From an uncultured Christensenellaceae bacterium (GTDB lineage: Bacteria; Bacillota; Clostridia; Christensenellales; Borkfalkiaceae), in assembly GCA_910586675.1 (NCBI GenBank), contig CAJUJO010000014.1, positions 1 to 38,050 of the forward strand: 38,050 nucleotides of DNA, in the 5' to 3' direction. The position numbers and the translations under genes were made by a program. How positions within the stretch are numbered: the first letter of the stretch is position 1; each line of letters begins with the position of its first letter. Below the pieces are notes generated by a model. That model was not told the origin of the DNA, did no database searches, and worked only from the letters and a program-made list of their open reading frames with translations. Below, one piece after another: positions 12,835 through 22,304 of the stretch.

Positions 12835-15249
12835 TTAATCCTTGTCCTCAGGGTCGGGATAGCCGATGCGCCTGATAACGTTTTTGGGAATCAGGAAGGG
12901 ATTGATCCACCAACTGTCGCTCGAACCGTAGCGGAGCGGAATGCAGTAATAGGTCGCGGGAAGATACTCCTCGTCGGTGAGAAGGGTTACGATATACCCC
13001 TCGTTCTCCACTCCCGCGATGGGAAGGGGCACGCGGTACGTACATTTTTTTACGTTGTCGCGGTCGATATTTTCCCTATAATAGGTTACGATATAGGGAT
13101 AAATGGGATCGCAGTCCTTATCTTTGAGCGGATCGTGTCCGCTGTCCCAAAGCCCGCGCTCGTTATAGTCCTCGTTGTAAATAAGGAACATGAAAATATC
13201 CTGCAAATAGGTAAGCCATTCGGAATACGACGGCTCGAACATGTATTTCTGTAAATTTCCCAGCACTTCGAAAATCGTCGTTTTCTCCCCGCTCTGCGTT
13301 TGAACTTCGGCAAAGCGCCGCAGCTTTTGCACGTCGCAGATATAATTGCGGGTGATGACGTATTTGAGCCGTTTTGCCTGTTCGCTGATACTGAACTCCC
13401 CTTCCTCCGAAAAGGTATTGTAACTCGTGCAGAGATTGCAGAAGCCTTCAAAGAGCTGCGAAAGCGTCTGATTTTTGATCGTTTCCAATTGCCTTTTTGC
13501 CGAAGTCTCAAACGCGCGGAAGCATTCCCTGCGGATGCGAAAGCGCTGCTGGCGCGCCTTTTCCGCCTCTTCCTGATTCTCGTCGTCCTGCAAAAAGTCC
13601 GTCATGGGCATGAGCTCCGCCGAAAACGCTTCGCTCAGTTCCATCTGCTTTGCGGCGTAGCCGTCCAGTCCGACGTAAAAAATCTGCAAAAACATGAAGA
13701 TATCCGCAAAGATTTTCTGCAATTCGGCGGCGTTGGTCGTCATGACGGAAAAGGATTCGTCGCGGTTTTTGAGGTGCCCGATACAGGAGACGATATTGCC
13801 GTATTTATAGGAAAGGCTGTCTAAAAAAGCGTTTTTGCTGTCGTCGTCTTCGGTGTTGAAATTCATCGCCTTTAACACCGTTTTGATGCGGAGCTGCAGG
13901 ATCTGCTTTCCGTACATCTTTTTTTCCAGCTCCGTACTGTTCCGCCTGCGCTGGGCGTCCGTCTTCTCCACGCCCGCCTGATACATTTTCCTTAAATCGG
14001 CGAGCGCGTTGCGCCCTTTATACCGCCAGGCAATGTTATCGAGCACGCTGTTGAAGAGCGCTTCCTCGCAGAGAATCCTTTCCAGAAAGTCGCTCACGCC
14101 CATTTCGAGCAGCATGAGCGTTATGATATTGTCCCAATAGATATTAGGCGCTTCCCAGCTCCTGATGTCGGCAACGATCTTTGGATACTGCTCGCGGCAT
14201 ATGGAAAACAACTCCCGCCGCTTGGTGGGCACGCCCTTGATGCTGTCGTTGATGATCATGGCGAATTCGCGGATATTCTTATAACTGAAGGAAAGAAATT
14301 TGCGCGTTTCGTGAATATCGCGGATAAAATCCTCCGATTTGGACGAATTATCCCTCTTCTCCGTCTGCACGAAGGTCTGTCGTTCGCCGTCGAATGAGCT
14401 GTAACGGTTCTGATATTTTCCGTCGAAAGCGGAAGTTTCCGTGCGCATATACAGGATAAGGCGGCGCGGCGAACCGACGTCCGTCCTGCCGCCTAGGAGC
14501 AGGATCTGCTCTTCGCTCGCGATAAACTTCTCTTCCTTAAACAGCGTATTGGGATAGAGCGTAACCTCTTCCTCGTAATTGAGCTTATAAGTTACGGAAA
14601 AATCGCGGTCGTCGCCGAGGCGGTTATCCGCGGGATATGCCATCGAAGCGCCGCGGAAAATCATGAACGAGCGCAAAAGACAGTAACACAATTCGTTGCA
14701 GTACTGCTTCGTGTATTTGCCCGTTCCGCTGTCGTTGCGCTTGAAAGAGGCGTTCTTCACCGCGTCGCGCACCGATTGCAGCGTAAGCCCGATGTTATCC
14801 CCCGTCTTATTGTTGTCGAAGATCATATTGAACTGTGCGCTCACGAGGGAGGGCGCCTCTTTTAAGTCCACCCACAGTTCCATGAGCGAGAAAATCTGCA
14901 AATCGAGCGTGATGTCCTCGCCGGAGAGCGCGCTCTGAAAGAGCTTGGTAAAGCGCGAATTTTCAAAATAGGAAATATCGTCGCTGTAACCCCAGCCGGT
15001 ATCCTCTTTGAGCTGCTTCCAGCGGCAAAGCGCAATCATATACGCGGCGTTTAAGATGCGCTTCATCGTTTTAATGATCTCGTATCCGCCGAAATCCATA
15101 TTTTCGGGATTGGGTTCCCTGTCCACCCTCGTCTCGAAGAGGAGGGAACACATCGCCCTGTCCGGCACCGTCTTTAAGAAGAGCTGCGCGATGTCCTCGT
15201 TCAACTGAAAGTCCACGAGAGTGCCGTCTTTTTTCTTCACGTTTAACAT
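12835..15249 (-). CDS. 804-residue protein of unknown function
   Basis: I do not recognise a family. The sequence has no signal peptide, no membrane segment and no P-loop. It is mainly helical and charged, with many Phe and Tyr. A likely beta-rich C-terminal part (about residues 700-800) includes YRVPLPIAG and YYCIPLRYG. It begins with a good ribosome binding site (GGGAGAG) 14 bases after the ParA-like gene and ends 11 bases before the SpeD-like gene. The size and position next to the 901-residue unknown and the ATPase suggest that the three make one complex. That is inference only. Confidence 0.8.
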   Translation of the reverse strand: MLNVKKKDGTLVDFQLNEDIAQLFLKTVPDRAMCSLLFETRVDREPNPENMDFGGYEIIKTMKRILNAAYMIALCRWKQLKEDTGWGYSDDISYFENSRFTKLFQSALSGEDITLDLQIFSLMELWVDLKEAPSLVSAQFNMIFDNNKTGDNIGLTLQSVRDAVKNASFKRNDSGTGKYTKQYCNELCYCLLRSFMIFRGASMAYPADNRLGDDRDFSVTYKLNYEEEVTLYPNTLFKEEKFIASEEQILLLGGRTDVGSPRRLILYMRTETSAFDGKYQNRYSSFDGERQTFVQTEKRDNSSKSEDFIRDIHETRKFLSFSYKNIREFAMIINDSIKGVPTKRRELFSICREQYPKIVADIRSWEAPNIYWDNIITLMLLEMGVSDFLERILCEEALFNSVLDNIAWRYKGRNALADLRKMYQAGVEKTDAQRRRNSTELEKKMYGKQILQLRIKTVLKAMNFNTEDDDSKNAFLDSLSYKYGNIVSCIGHLKNRDESFSVMTTNAAELQKIFADIFMFLQIFYVGLDGYAAKQMELSEAFSAELMPMTDFLQDDENQEEAEKARQQRFRIRRECFRAFETSAKRQLETIKNQTLSQLFEGFCNLCTSYNTFSEEGEFSISEQAKRLKYVITRNYICDVQKLRRFAEVQTQSGEKTTIFEVLGNLQKYMFEPSYSEWLTYLQDIFMFLIYNEDYNERGLWDSGHDPLKDKDCDPIYPYIVTYYRENIDRDNVKKCTYRVPLPIAGVENEGYIVTLLTDEEYLPATYYCIPLRYGSSDSWWINPFLIPKNVIRRIGYPDPEDKD

Positions 15250-15263
15250 TATTTCTCTCCCGC

Positions 15264-16259
15264 TCAGCGCGCAAGAAGCCCCGCCAGCTTTTCATATCTC
15301 TTTTTGAGCAGCTTTTCCTGCTCGGTGATGTTCTCCATGGTATAGAGCAAACCTTCCTCCCACTTGAAGCGCTCGATTTCGGGAATACCGACGACGGGGT
15401 CTTCGCGATCTTCCACCATATCGGTATTGAGGATATAGCCGAGATCCACGCTCTTGCTCTCGTTGATGTATTCAAAAATGATGTCGCGGCGAATATTGAA
15501 AAACGCCTTATCGCGCAATTGATTGAGAACGGAAATCGCCGCGTCGCGGTTGGGATCCTTTTCGGGCACGTCTACCTGCGCAACGGACGTAGGAAGCAAA
15601 ATGACTTCGCGCTTTTTATTGGTTTTGCGCTTGCCGATTTCCATGGGAATCTTGCGGAGAAGATAATCGCTCGTACCCACGCGAAACTGGAAGGTGGGGC
15701 GCATGCACATGACGCTGCAATCGGAGAGCTGGAGCGCGACGAGCGTCGTCATCTGCACGCCCGAAGCGCAGTCGAAAATAATGGCTTTCGGCATGGGCGA
15801 CATATCCTTCATGTTGGATATGAGCTTCTGCACGGGGGAGGATTCGGCAAATTTAAGATAATCGTCGTCGGAAACGGTGCTGGCGTTTTTGTCCGCGCCC
15901 AAAAAGAGCACGCTGCCGTCGTCCTCCAAGCCAAGCTGATTGCCTACTTTTTCGTAATGGCGGAAATATTTTTCGTTTTCCTTAACGCTGTCCAGCCCCT
16001 CGCGGTTGACCGCCTGATTGATGCCGTTTTCGTCATCCACGAACAGGTGTTTGGCGGAATAGGCCATCTTCTCCTTGCCCGTCAGCTTCTTGGCGTGAAA
16101 GATGCTCGTAAGCCCCATGCTGTCGAGGTCGATGTCGTACACGATGACGGGCTCGTCCGAAGTCGCCTTCATCGCCTTTGCAAGGTAAGGCAGTGTGTTA
16201 TAGCAGGTCGTCGTGCGGCAGGCGCCGCCTTTGTACGAATTGAACGAAATAATTTTCAT
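15264..16259 (-). CDS. ParA/MinD-like ATPase, KGGVGR-variant
   Basis: 331 residues. The deviant Walker A reads YKGGACRTTT (residues 9-18). The signature lysine K10 is kept, but the usual invariant lysine before Thr is Arg15. This matches the 'KGGVGR' variant group often found with bacterial conflict genes. A Walker A' type YDIDLDSMG follows near residue 41, and IIFDCASG near residue 160 fits the Walker B strand. Members of the wider family dimerise on ATP and act as positional or assembly switches. The gene sits between the two large unknown proteins, so it may control their assembly. AAGGAG precedes the ATG. Confidence 0.85.
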   Translation of the reverse strand: MKIISFNSYKGGACRTTTCYNTLPYLAKAMKATSDEPVIVYDIDLDSMGLTSIFHAKKLTGKEKMAYSAKHLFVDDENGINQAVNREGLDSVKENEKYFRHYEKVGNQLGLEDDGSVLFLGADKNASTVSDDDYLKFAESSPVQKLISNMKDMSPMPKAIIFDCASGVQMTTLVALQLSDCSVMCMRPTFQFRVGTSDYLLRKIPMEIGKRKTNKKREVILLPTSVAQVDVPEKDPNRDAAISVLNQLRDKAFFNIRRDIIFEYINESKSVDLGYILNTDMVEDREDPVVGIPEIERFKWEEGLLYTMENITEQEKLLKKRYEKLAGLLAR

Positions 16260-16276
16260 ATCTTCTCTCCTTAAGT

Positions 16277-18982
16277 TTAATCGTTCTCAGTATTGTCTTC
16301 GGGCTGTTCCTCGGCGCGAACCTCTTCACCCCGCCCCGAGCAGTACATGCCCACCTTGCGGTTGAGCTTCCACTCGTTATAAATATCCTTAATCGTGGCG
16401 TTCTTGTCGCCGAGCGAAGCGGACGCACGCGCCGTATCGCGGATTACGTCTAATTTCAGCACGTCGTCGAGGGCACCTTCAAATAAAGCCTGCATATCAA
16501 GCGCCGCGCGGAATTTGTCGCCGTAAAGCTCCTCTGCCGCCGAAGCGCTCTTCTTATAATCTTCCATGATACTTTGCGAAAGCTCGGACGCGGCACCGAA
16601 TTTTCCGTCGGCGATCTCGTCGTCGTTTTCTCCGCGCATCATCAGTCCGACGCGGAAATCCTTATCGCCCTTCTGCAAGCCGTTGATGTTGTTGAGGATC
16701 ATGTACGAGAGCATTTCGCTCAAATGCCTGTCCGCTTCCTTTCTGATCCAATCGCGGACGGTATTGCCGATATCGATGCTCACGCTCAGCCTTTTCAGCT
16801 CCTCGGCGTGCTTCTTTTTTTCGTCCGAAAGCTTCTTTTCGTACTTTGCCTTGACTTCGGCAAGCCGCTCTTCGTATGCCTGTTCCGCTTCCGCCTTTTC
16901 CCGTTCCAGCTTTTGATAATCCTTATCTTTTCCCCGAAGGTGCTCGGCATAGACGACCTTTACTTTGTTGACGTTCTGCCGCGTCAAATCAAGCACGACG
17001 CGCTTGAATTCGCTTAAATTTCTCTCGGCAAAGAATGCCTGATAATCGGGTTCTCCGTCCGCAAGGTTTACGGTTTTTGCGGAAATCAAGCTTCCGTAAT
17101 ATTTTTTCAGATTGCTCAGCGATTTATAGCTCAGCTCATACTTTTCGTAATAGTCGAAGTAATCGTACATGATGGCTTCGCAGTGGCGCGCCGTGGAGTT
17201 CATATCCACAGTGTCCTCGTTCCACAGCCAGACGATATCCTCGCTCCTCGCCCCGCGCTTTTTCACCACCTTGCGGTGCTTGGAATCCTTGATCGCGGCG
17301 TACAAATCCCCCATATCCGCCTGCGGATACTTGGTGAGCGCGTTAACGATCATGATTTTGGAGGAGAGCAGCAGCGGGCGAAGATAGTTCGCCGAAATAT
17401 TTGCCTTATTCAGCTTGGATATGGTGATCGGGTCGGCTGCCAAATCGAGCGTGGAGAACATGATATAGTCGGTGTCTACGATGCCGAGGCGCTGGCTGTC
17501 GTCGAATTTACGGTATGCGATCTGCACCTGATCGATGGCGTCCTTGGTTGCATTGAGGTAATCCCTGTATTCCTCGATCTTCATCAATTCGCCGGGAAGC
17601 TGCTTTTCGAGGTACTTCTGGAACACGCGCGCGATGTCGTAATACCGCCGCCACTCATCGCCCGAACCGTGCACGAAGGAGATTGGATCGTGCTTTTCGA
17701 TGACGAGCTTCACCTCTTCTTCAAAGTCCTTTTTGAACCAGGGGAGCGTCTTTGCATATTCGGAAAGGGAAAGCTCCGCGCCCGCGGGGAGGGACGACAT
17801 TTTCCCGTTTTCCAGCATATGCGGCTCGCACCTGTCGTAATATTGTTTGGCGAGCGCGTAGTCGTCCATGAAGCGGCGGATGACGCTCTCCTTCTCGTTG
17901 TAGCCGTACATGGTGATCATGGCGACGTAGAGCGGATTGAAGAGCGCGGAGGAGCGGTTGCTGCTCGCGATCTGTTCATAGGTAATAGGATTATAGGTAT
18001 ACGTTACTTCGGAATTGAATTTTCCGTCGGTAACGTAAAAGAGGCTCTTGCCGTAAAGGCGCGATTTGTCGCGCGTGTAAATATTGTAAGCCGTCCTGTA
18101 AATGGAATTGATACAGTAATTGACGAGAGAGCCCCGGAAGCCCAACATGTTCCCGTACGCCCCCACTTTTTGCAGAAATTCCTCGTCGCGCTTGGTTTCG
18201 TCGTCCTGGTTGAACGCGTCGTCGAAGCGGCTGATTGCATCTACGACGGCATACGTGTCGTTCAGCGTTACAGCCTGCGACTGCTTGGGATCGAGCGTAA
18301 AGCCCCAGCCGCCGTATTTCTTTTTCTCGTCTCCGCCCGTAATAAAGCCCGCGAACAGATACAGGATCTTGGCGACCGCCTGCGCGGCGCAGTCGGCTAA
18401 GTCCTTCGACTGTTCATCGATCATGCCGATTCCCGCCTTTTCGTAGGTAAGCTCGGAATCGGAATACAAGCCTTTGCGCCCGCAGGCGCGGCGGAAATAG
18501 ACGAGCGTCGTCATGACGGTCGTCGCCGATACCGTTACGGGCACGGTGATTTTGCTGTCGCCGTCGCCGAAAATCTGCAAGCATTCTTCCGCAGCGAGGT
18601 ACGGCGTTATATCGAATCCCCTGTTCTTTATGTGAAGAAGGATATTCCGCACGCCGTCCTTCATCAGTTTTTTATCCGCTTCCGTCAATTTGCGGCGCTC
18701 CTCGATCGCCGCGGGTGAAGCGCCCGCCGCGGCAAGTTCGTCCGCGCTCTGCAAATTACCGAAGTTGTAGACGGCGAGCAGAGATTTCACGCAGTTGCAA
18801 TAATCGAGAAACCGCGTTTCGCACGCCGAACCGCCTATTCCACCGAGCTGTTCCGCAAGCGCTTTCCGAATCTCTTCGGAAACGTACCGCGTCTCCTTTT
18901 CCCATTCGGTGCTTTCGGAAATATCGATTCCCTTAACGAGCCCGTCGAGATATTCGCTTACCGATTTCGCCTGTGTTTCCAT
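16277..18982 (-). CDS. 901-residue protein of unknown function with coiled coil
   Basis: I do not recognise a family. It has no signal peptide or membrane segment. Residues about 680-733 form a strong coiled coil (repeating Glu/Lys/Ala heptads such as KLEREKAEAEQAYEERL). The region before it is largely helical and Tyr-rich; the tail is acidic and probably disordered. One base separates it from the TIR-LRR gene upstream, and 17 bases lead to the ATPase gene, so co-expression is certain to be tight. A scaffold or effector controlled by the ATPase is a reasonable guess; nothing in the sequence shows an active site. Confidence 0.8.
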   Translation of the reverse strand: METQAKSVSEYLDGLVKGIDISESTEWEKETRYVSEEIRKALAEQLGGIGGSACETRFLDYCNCVKSLLAVYNFGNLQSADELAAAGASPAAIEERRKLTEADKKLMKDGVRNILLHIKNRGFDITPYLAAEECLQIFGDGDSKITVPVTVSATTVMTTLVYFRRACGRKGLYSDSELTYEKAGIGMIDEQSKDLADCAAQAVAKILYLFAGFITGGDEKKKYGGWGFTLDPKQSQAVTLNDTYAVVDAISRFDDAFNQDDETKRDEEFLQKVGAYGNMLGFRGSLVNYCINSIYRTAYNIYTRDKSRLYGKSLFYVTDGKFNSEVTYTYNPITYEQIASSNRSSALFNPLYVAMITMYGYNEKESVIRRFMDDYALAKQYYDRCEPHMLENGKMSSLPAGAELSLSEYAKTLPWFKKDFEEEVKLVIEKHDPISFVHGSGDEWRRYYDIARVFQKYLEKQLPGELMKIEEYRDYLNATKDAIDQVQIAYRKFDDSQRLGIVDTDYIMFSTLDLAADPITISKLNKANISANYLRPLLLSSKIMIVNALTKYPQADMGDLYAAIKDSKHRKVVKKRGARSEDIVWLWNEDTVDMNSTARHCEAIMYDYFDYYEKYELSYKSLSNLKKYYGSLISAKTVNLADGEPDYQAFFAERNLSEFKRVVLDLTRQNVNKVKVVYAEHLRGKDKDYQKLEREKAEAEQAYEERLAEVKAKYEKKLSDEKKKHAEELKRLSVSIDIGNTVRDWIRKEADRHLSEMLSYMILNNINGLQKGDKDFRVGLMMRGENDDEIADGKFGAASELSQSIMEDYKKSASAAEELYGDKFRAALDMQALFEGALDDVLKLDVIRDTARASASLGDKNATIKDIYNEWKLNRKVGMYCSGRGEEVRAEEQPEDNTEND

Positions 18983-18983
18983 G

Positions 18984-20045
18984 TTATTTTCCCTCTCTTA
19001 CTGCAATTTCGTCAAACCGTTCAAACGCTTCCTCGGCGCCATCCGGAATTTTTCCTTGGAATATCACCCGCACAAGCCTGCCGCACCCGCGGAACGCATT
19101 CCTGCCGATCCGTTTGACCGAAGCGGGCACCGTAACGTTTTCCAAAAAGATACACTCCGCAAAGGCGAGCTCGCCGATCGTTTCCAGCCCCTCGGGCAGA
19201 ACCACCCGTTTCGCGCCGCCGTAACGGAACGCCTCGTTTGCGACGATGCGCGTACCCGCGGGCACCGCGATTTCCTCTGCCTCGCGGTCGCACCCGAACT
19301 CGATGCCGGCAAAACAGAACCTCTTTTCCCGCCCCGGCGCCAAACCGCTGCAATCGAACGCCGAAGCCTCCGCTTCCGTCAAGCCCTCGCCTCCCTCGAA
19401 AGAGACGAGATTGGAACAGCCGAAAAAGGCACGGATCCCGATTTTCTCCACCGAAGGGGGAAGAATTATTTTTTGCAGCGTTTCATTGTTGAGGAAGGCT
19501 TCCTTTGCGATTTCCGTAACGTAAGGCGGAACGCTCACGCACGGATCGCTCCCCTTGTACCCCGTTAATACTTTATCGCTCCCGCCGTAAACGAAGTCGG
19601 AAGGATTGTTCTCCAAACGGACGATATCGGCGGGGAGAAGTTGCACGAGCCGCTCGAACGCCGCATCGTAATCGGGATACTTTTCCGCAAAGACCGCCTG
19701 TATGCTGTTTGCGCCAAAGTTATAAATCGCTTGCGCAGCCTCTTTTTCGGGGCTGAGATAGTACTGCATATCGATGACGAAGGGGATGACAGTCTTATTC
19801 GGCGTGCGCAGGAAGTAGCCGACTTCCTTCATGACCTCTTTTGACGTCAGCGAATTGCGGCTTGCGACGAATACGACGACGGAGGCGTCGTACATAACTT
19901 CGCCGATCTGCCCGTCCCAATCGCCCGATTCCAAAAGAGCGTCCACCCAGCAATCGATTTTGCGCGCGGAAAGGTAACGGTACAGCTGCAAGGTTATCCC
20001 GAGATCGGGCTCCCTGTTGCTGTGGCTGATCAAAACAGACTTCAT
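18984..20045 (-). CDS. TIR domain fused to BspA-type leucine-rich repeats
   Basis: 353 residues. Residues 1-140 form a TIR-like domain: KSVLISHSN at the start, an FVASRNS strand, and Glu74 in VMKEVGYF, where TIR NAD hydrolases keep their catalytic Glu. Residues about 150-340 are BspA-type (LRR_5) repeats, recognisable from VTEIAKEAFLNN and similar IGIRAFFGC units. There is no signal peptide, so unlike most BspA repeats this one is cytoplasmic. Bacterial TIR domains cleave NAD or make cyclic ADP-ribose-type signals in antiphage systems. The repeats may sense a partner. AGGAG precedes the start. The neighbours carry RyR and SLOG domains, fitting a nucleotide-signal system. Confidence 0.87.
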   Translation of the reverse strand: MKSVLISHSNREPDLGITLQLYRYLSARKIDCWVDALLESGDWDGQIGEVMYDASVVVFVASRNSLTSKEVMKEVGYFLRTPNKTVIPFVIDMQYYLSPEKEAAQAIYNFGANSIQAVFAEKYPDYDAAFERLVQLLPADIVRLENNPSDFVYGGSDKVLTGYKGSDPCVSVPPYVTEIAKEAFLNNETLQKIILPPSVEKIGIRAFFGCSNLVSFEGGEGLTEAEASAFDCSGLAPGREKRFCFAGIEFGCDREAEEIAVPAGTRIVANEAFRYGGAKRVVLPEGLETIGELAFAECIFLENVTVPASVKRIGRNAFRGCGRLVRVIFQGKIPDGAEEAFERFDEIAVREGK

Positions 20046-20054
20046 ATTCTTCTC

Positions 20055-22301
20055 CTACCGCTCGCACTTGACGATGCGAACGTCTTCTTCTTTTAATCCG
20101 CGGGAATGTCTCGCAATGCAGATGTTGTGCCAGGTTCCGCCCTGATTGACGGGATTGCCCCTTTCGTCCTCCAACACCGTCTCCACGCCGTCCCACAGCG
20201 CGATGATCTTCTTGCTCTTGTTGATGATGTACTTGGACGCTTCCAAATAGGTATACTTCTCGTCGGGAATCACCTTGCAGGAAACCGTCTGCGCCAACAG
20301 ATGCCGCATGCGGAATTCGTCCTCCCGCGTGAATGCGTAGCCGTACCGCTTGGCGTCCTCCTTGATGGAGGCGATATATTGCTCATAAGGGAGCGGCAGC
20401 GCCGCTTTTACGGTGATGCCAAGTTCGATCGCGCACTCGGCGATGAGCTGATCGGCGCCGAATGCAAAATTTGTGCGGACGACGACGCGGTAGTCCGCTT
20501 GATATTCCCTCAGAATTTGTTTGATCTGTTCTTTTATTTTTCCGTTTTTATCGGATACGGTGCGGTGTCCGCAGCCTGCGACGTCAAGCACGGGTTTTCT
20601 GTCTCCGCGATAGCTGTAAATGCGCACGCCGTGCCCGTAATGATACAAAAACGGCACCATATTTTTTATCATGAGTTCGTCCTTTTCCTGCGTTTCTTTG
20701 GGAAGGCAGTCGAAGGGAACGAGATCCTTATGTATCTTTTTGGCGTCGCGCTCTGCCTTGGTCTTGTAATCGGTGCCGTACTTCCAGCCCGCCGCCAGCT
20801 TTTCGCGCACCCAGCGCAGGTGCTCTTCGCGGGCGAGAAAACTCATGTCTTCGCGCACGTCGGCATTATGATTTTCTCCCCGACGGACAAACCCCGCCAC
20901 GACGGGATAGTCCAACTCTTTTTCGCTGTAAAAACAATTGACGAGCTCCAGCTTATCCGAATAGGACTTTGCCTGTTCGATGTTGGACAGCTTGAATTCC
21001 AACGAAAGCCCGTCGAAATCGGGGCCTCCGTACACGCTCTGATAGCTCCTGTGGATCGCCTGCGCGAAGTCGCAGAGGTTAACGAAGCTGTCGGACGAAG
21101 CAAACGAGCTTACATTTTTATTCTTCTTTTCCTCGCGCGCGGAAACGTTCAGTTTGATTCCGCCGGAAACAAGCTTCCCGATTTCTTCGGCGAATTTTCC
21201 GCTTGCGATCTTGCGGTAATTGCCGTTCTCGCGGGTGCATTCCGAAACCGTCAACTGCCCGTCCGCTTCCCTCTCTTCCGTGTCGATCACGCGGAAGCCG
21301 TCGAACGCGTAACAGACGTCGATATTTCCCTCTGAAACGGAGAGGTCGATTTTCCAGGCGAGCGGATCCTTTTTGCTGACGTAACCGAATGCCGTCCTGT
21401 CCCAGTCCTGCAATTCGTCGCACAGGACGAGCAGATAGGCGAGCGGATGCTTCGCCGCAGGTATGGCGGTATCCGCGGCGATTTCCTCTTTTATATCGTA
21501 ACGGTTGAGATTGTTATGAAGCGCGATCGCCGTCAGAACGTCAGCGACGGGTTCGGTGAACGAAACGCCGGAATTTGCGATCTGATGGTACAACAACACC
21601 GCGCTGAAATACCCGTGATCCATAAAATCCGGTTGTGAACGGTAGCGTTCGGAAAGCAGGGATAACAGGATATGCAGGGGATAACCGAGCCTGCGATTGA
21701 TTCCGTAGGCGAGCATTTCCCCCACCGTCCGCACGGCGGCGAAGGGGCTGTCCTTTTTTACGTTCTCGCCGAGCGCGAGAATTCCTTCCATATTTTCATA
21801 GGAAACATACGGGCATACGTCGTCTTCCCACATGCCGCGCGCATACGCTTTGATTTGCTCGTGCGCGAGCTGAAAGGGATAACCGATATCGTGGAAAAGA
21901 GCAGCAAGTCCCCACCAGCGCAGAAAGCAAGTATCGTCTGCCTTCTCCTTTGCGTAAAAATCAAGAAAGAGCCGGCGGAACGATTTGTCGCCCGCATAGA
22001 CCGCAAGCCCCAGCGCGAACACGTACACGGAATGGGCGTAATGGTCGCGGTGCTTGGTGAGCAGCTCGCCCGAATGGAATTCGTGATCGGACAGGAATTC
22101 GAGCAAGCGGTTCATTGAGCCGTAGCCCGTGCCGAACAGCTCGAAAATTTCACAGAAACAATAGTAAACGGAAAAGGCGTCCGTCTTCTTCCCCGATCTG
22201 CAAAACTGCCCGAGCGCCCTGCTCAGACAGTCGATATCCTCCCGATTCTTCCCGAGCTTGAAATGAAAAAATTTCAGAGTCTGTTCGTCCAGCGCCGCCA
22301 T
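20055..22301 (-). CDS. HD phosphohydrolase - RyR - SLOG fusion
   Basis: 748 residues with three recognisable parts. Residues about 80-305 are an HD phosphohydrolase domain: His87 or His90, the HD pair 137-138 in LFHDIGYP, ALHNN near 262 and CDELQDWD near 295. Residues about 405-555 contain a RyR-like domain with EEHLRWVREKLAAGWKYGT and a later KDLVPFDCLP. Residues 568-735 are a SLOG (LOG/DprA-like Rossmann) domain with GCGHRTV, FGADQLIAECAIELGI, ALPLPYEQY and GGTWHNICIA. HD domains cut nucleotides, and SLOG domains bind or produce nucleotide-derived signals, so the protein may both sense and destroy one. It ends 9 bases before the TIR-LRR gene. Confidence 0.85.
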   Translation of the reverse strand: MAALDEQTLKFFHFKLGKNREDIDCLSRALGQFCRSGKKTDAFSVYYCFCEIFELFGTGYGSMNRLLEFLSDHEFHSGELLTKHRDHYAHSVYVFALGLAVYAGDKSFRRLFLDFYAKEKADDTCFLRWWGLAALFHDIGYPFQLAHEQIKAYARGMWEDDVCPYVSYENMEGILALGENVKKDSPFAAVRTVGEMLAYGINRRLGYPLHILLSLLSERYRSQPDFMDHGYFSAVLLYHQIANSGVSFTEPVADVLTAIALHNNLNRYDIKEEIAADTAIPAAKHPLAYLLVLCDELQDWDRTAFGYVSKKDPLAWKIDLSVSEGNIDVCYAFDGFRVIDTEEREADGQLTVSECTRENGNYRKIASGKFAEEIGKLVSGGIKLNVSAREEKKNKNVSSFASSDSFVNLCDFAQAIHRSYQSVYGGPDFDGLSLEFKLSNIEQAKSYSDKLELVNCFYSEKELDYPVVAGFVRRGENHNADVREDMSFLAREEHLRWVREKLAAGWKYGTDYKTKAERDAKKIHKDLVPFDCLPKETQEKDELMIKNMVPFLYHYGHGVRIYSYRGDRKPVLDVAGCGHRTVSDKNGKIKEQIKQILREYQADYRVVVRTNFAFGADQLIAECAIELGITVKAALPLPYEQYIASIKEDAKRYGYAFTREDEFRMRHLLAQTVSCKVIPDEKYTYLEASKYIINKSKKIIALWDGVETVLEDERGNPVNQGGTWHNICIARHSRGLKEEDVRIVKCER

Positions 22302-22304
22302 GCT

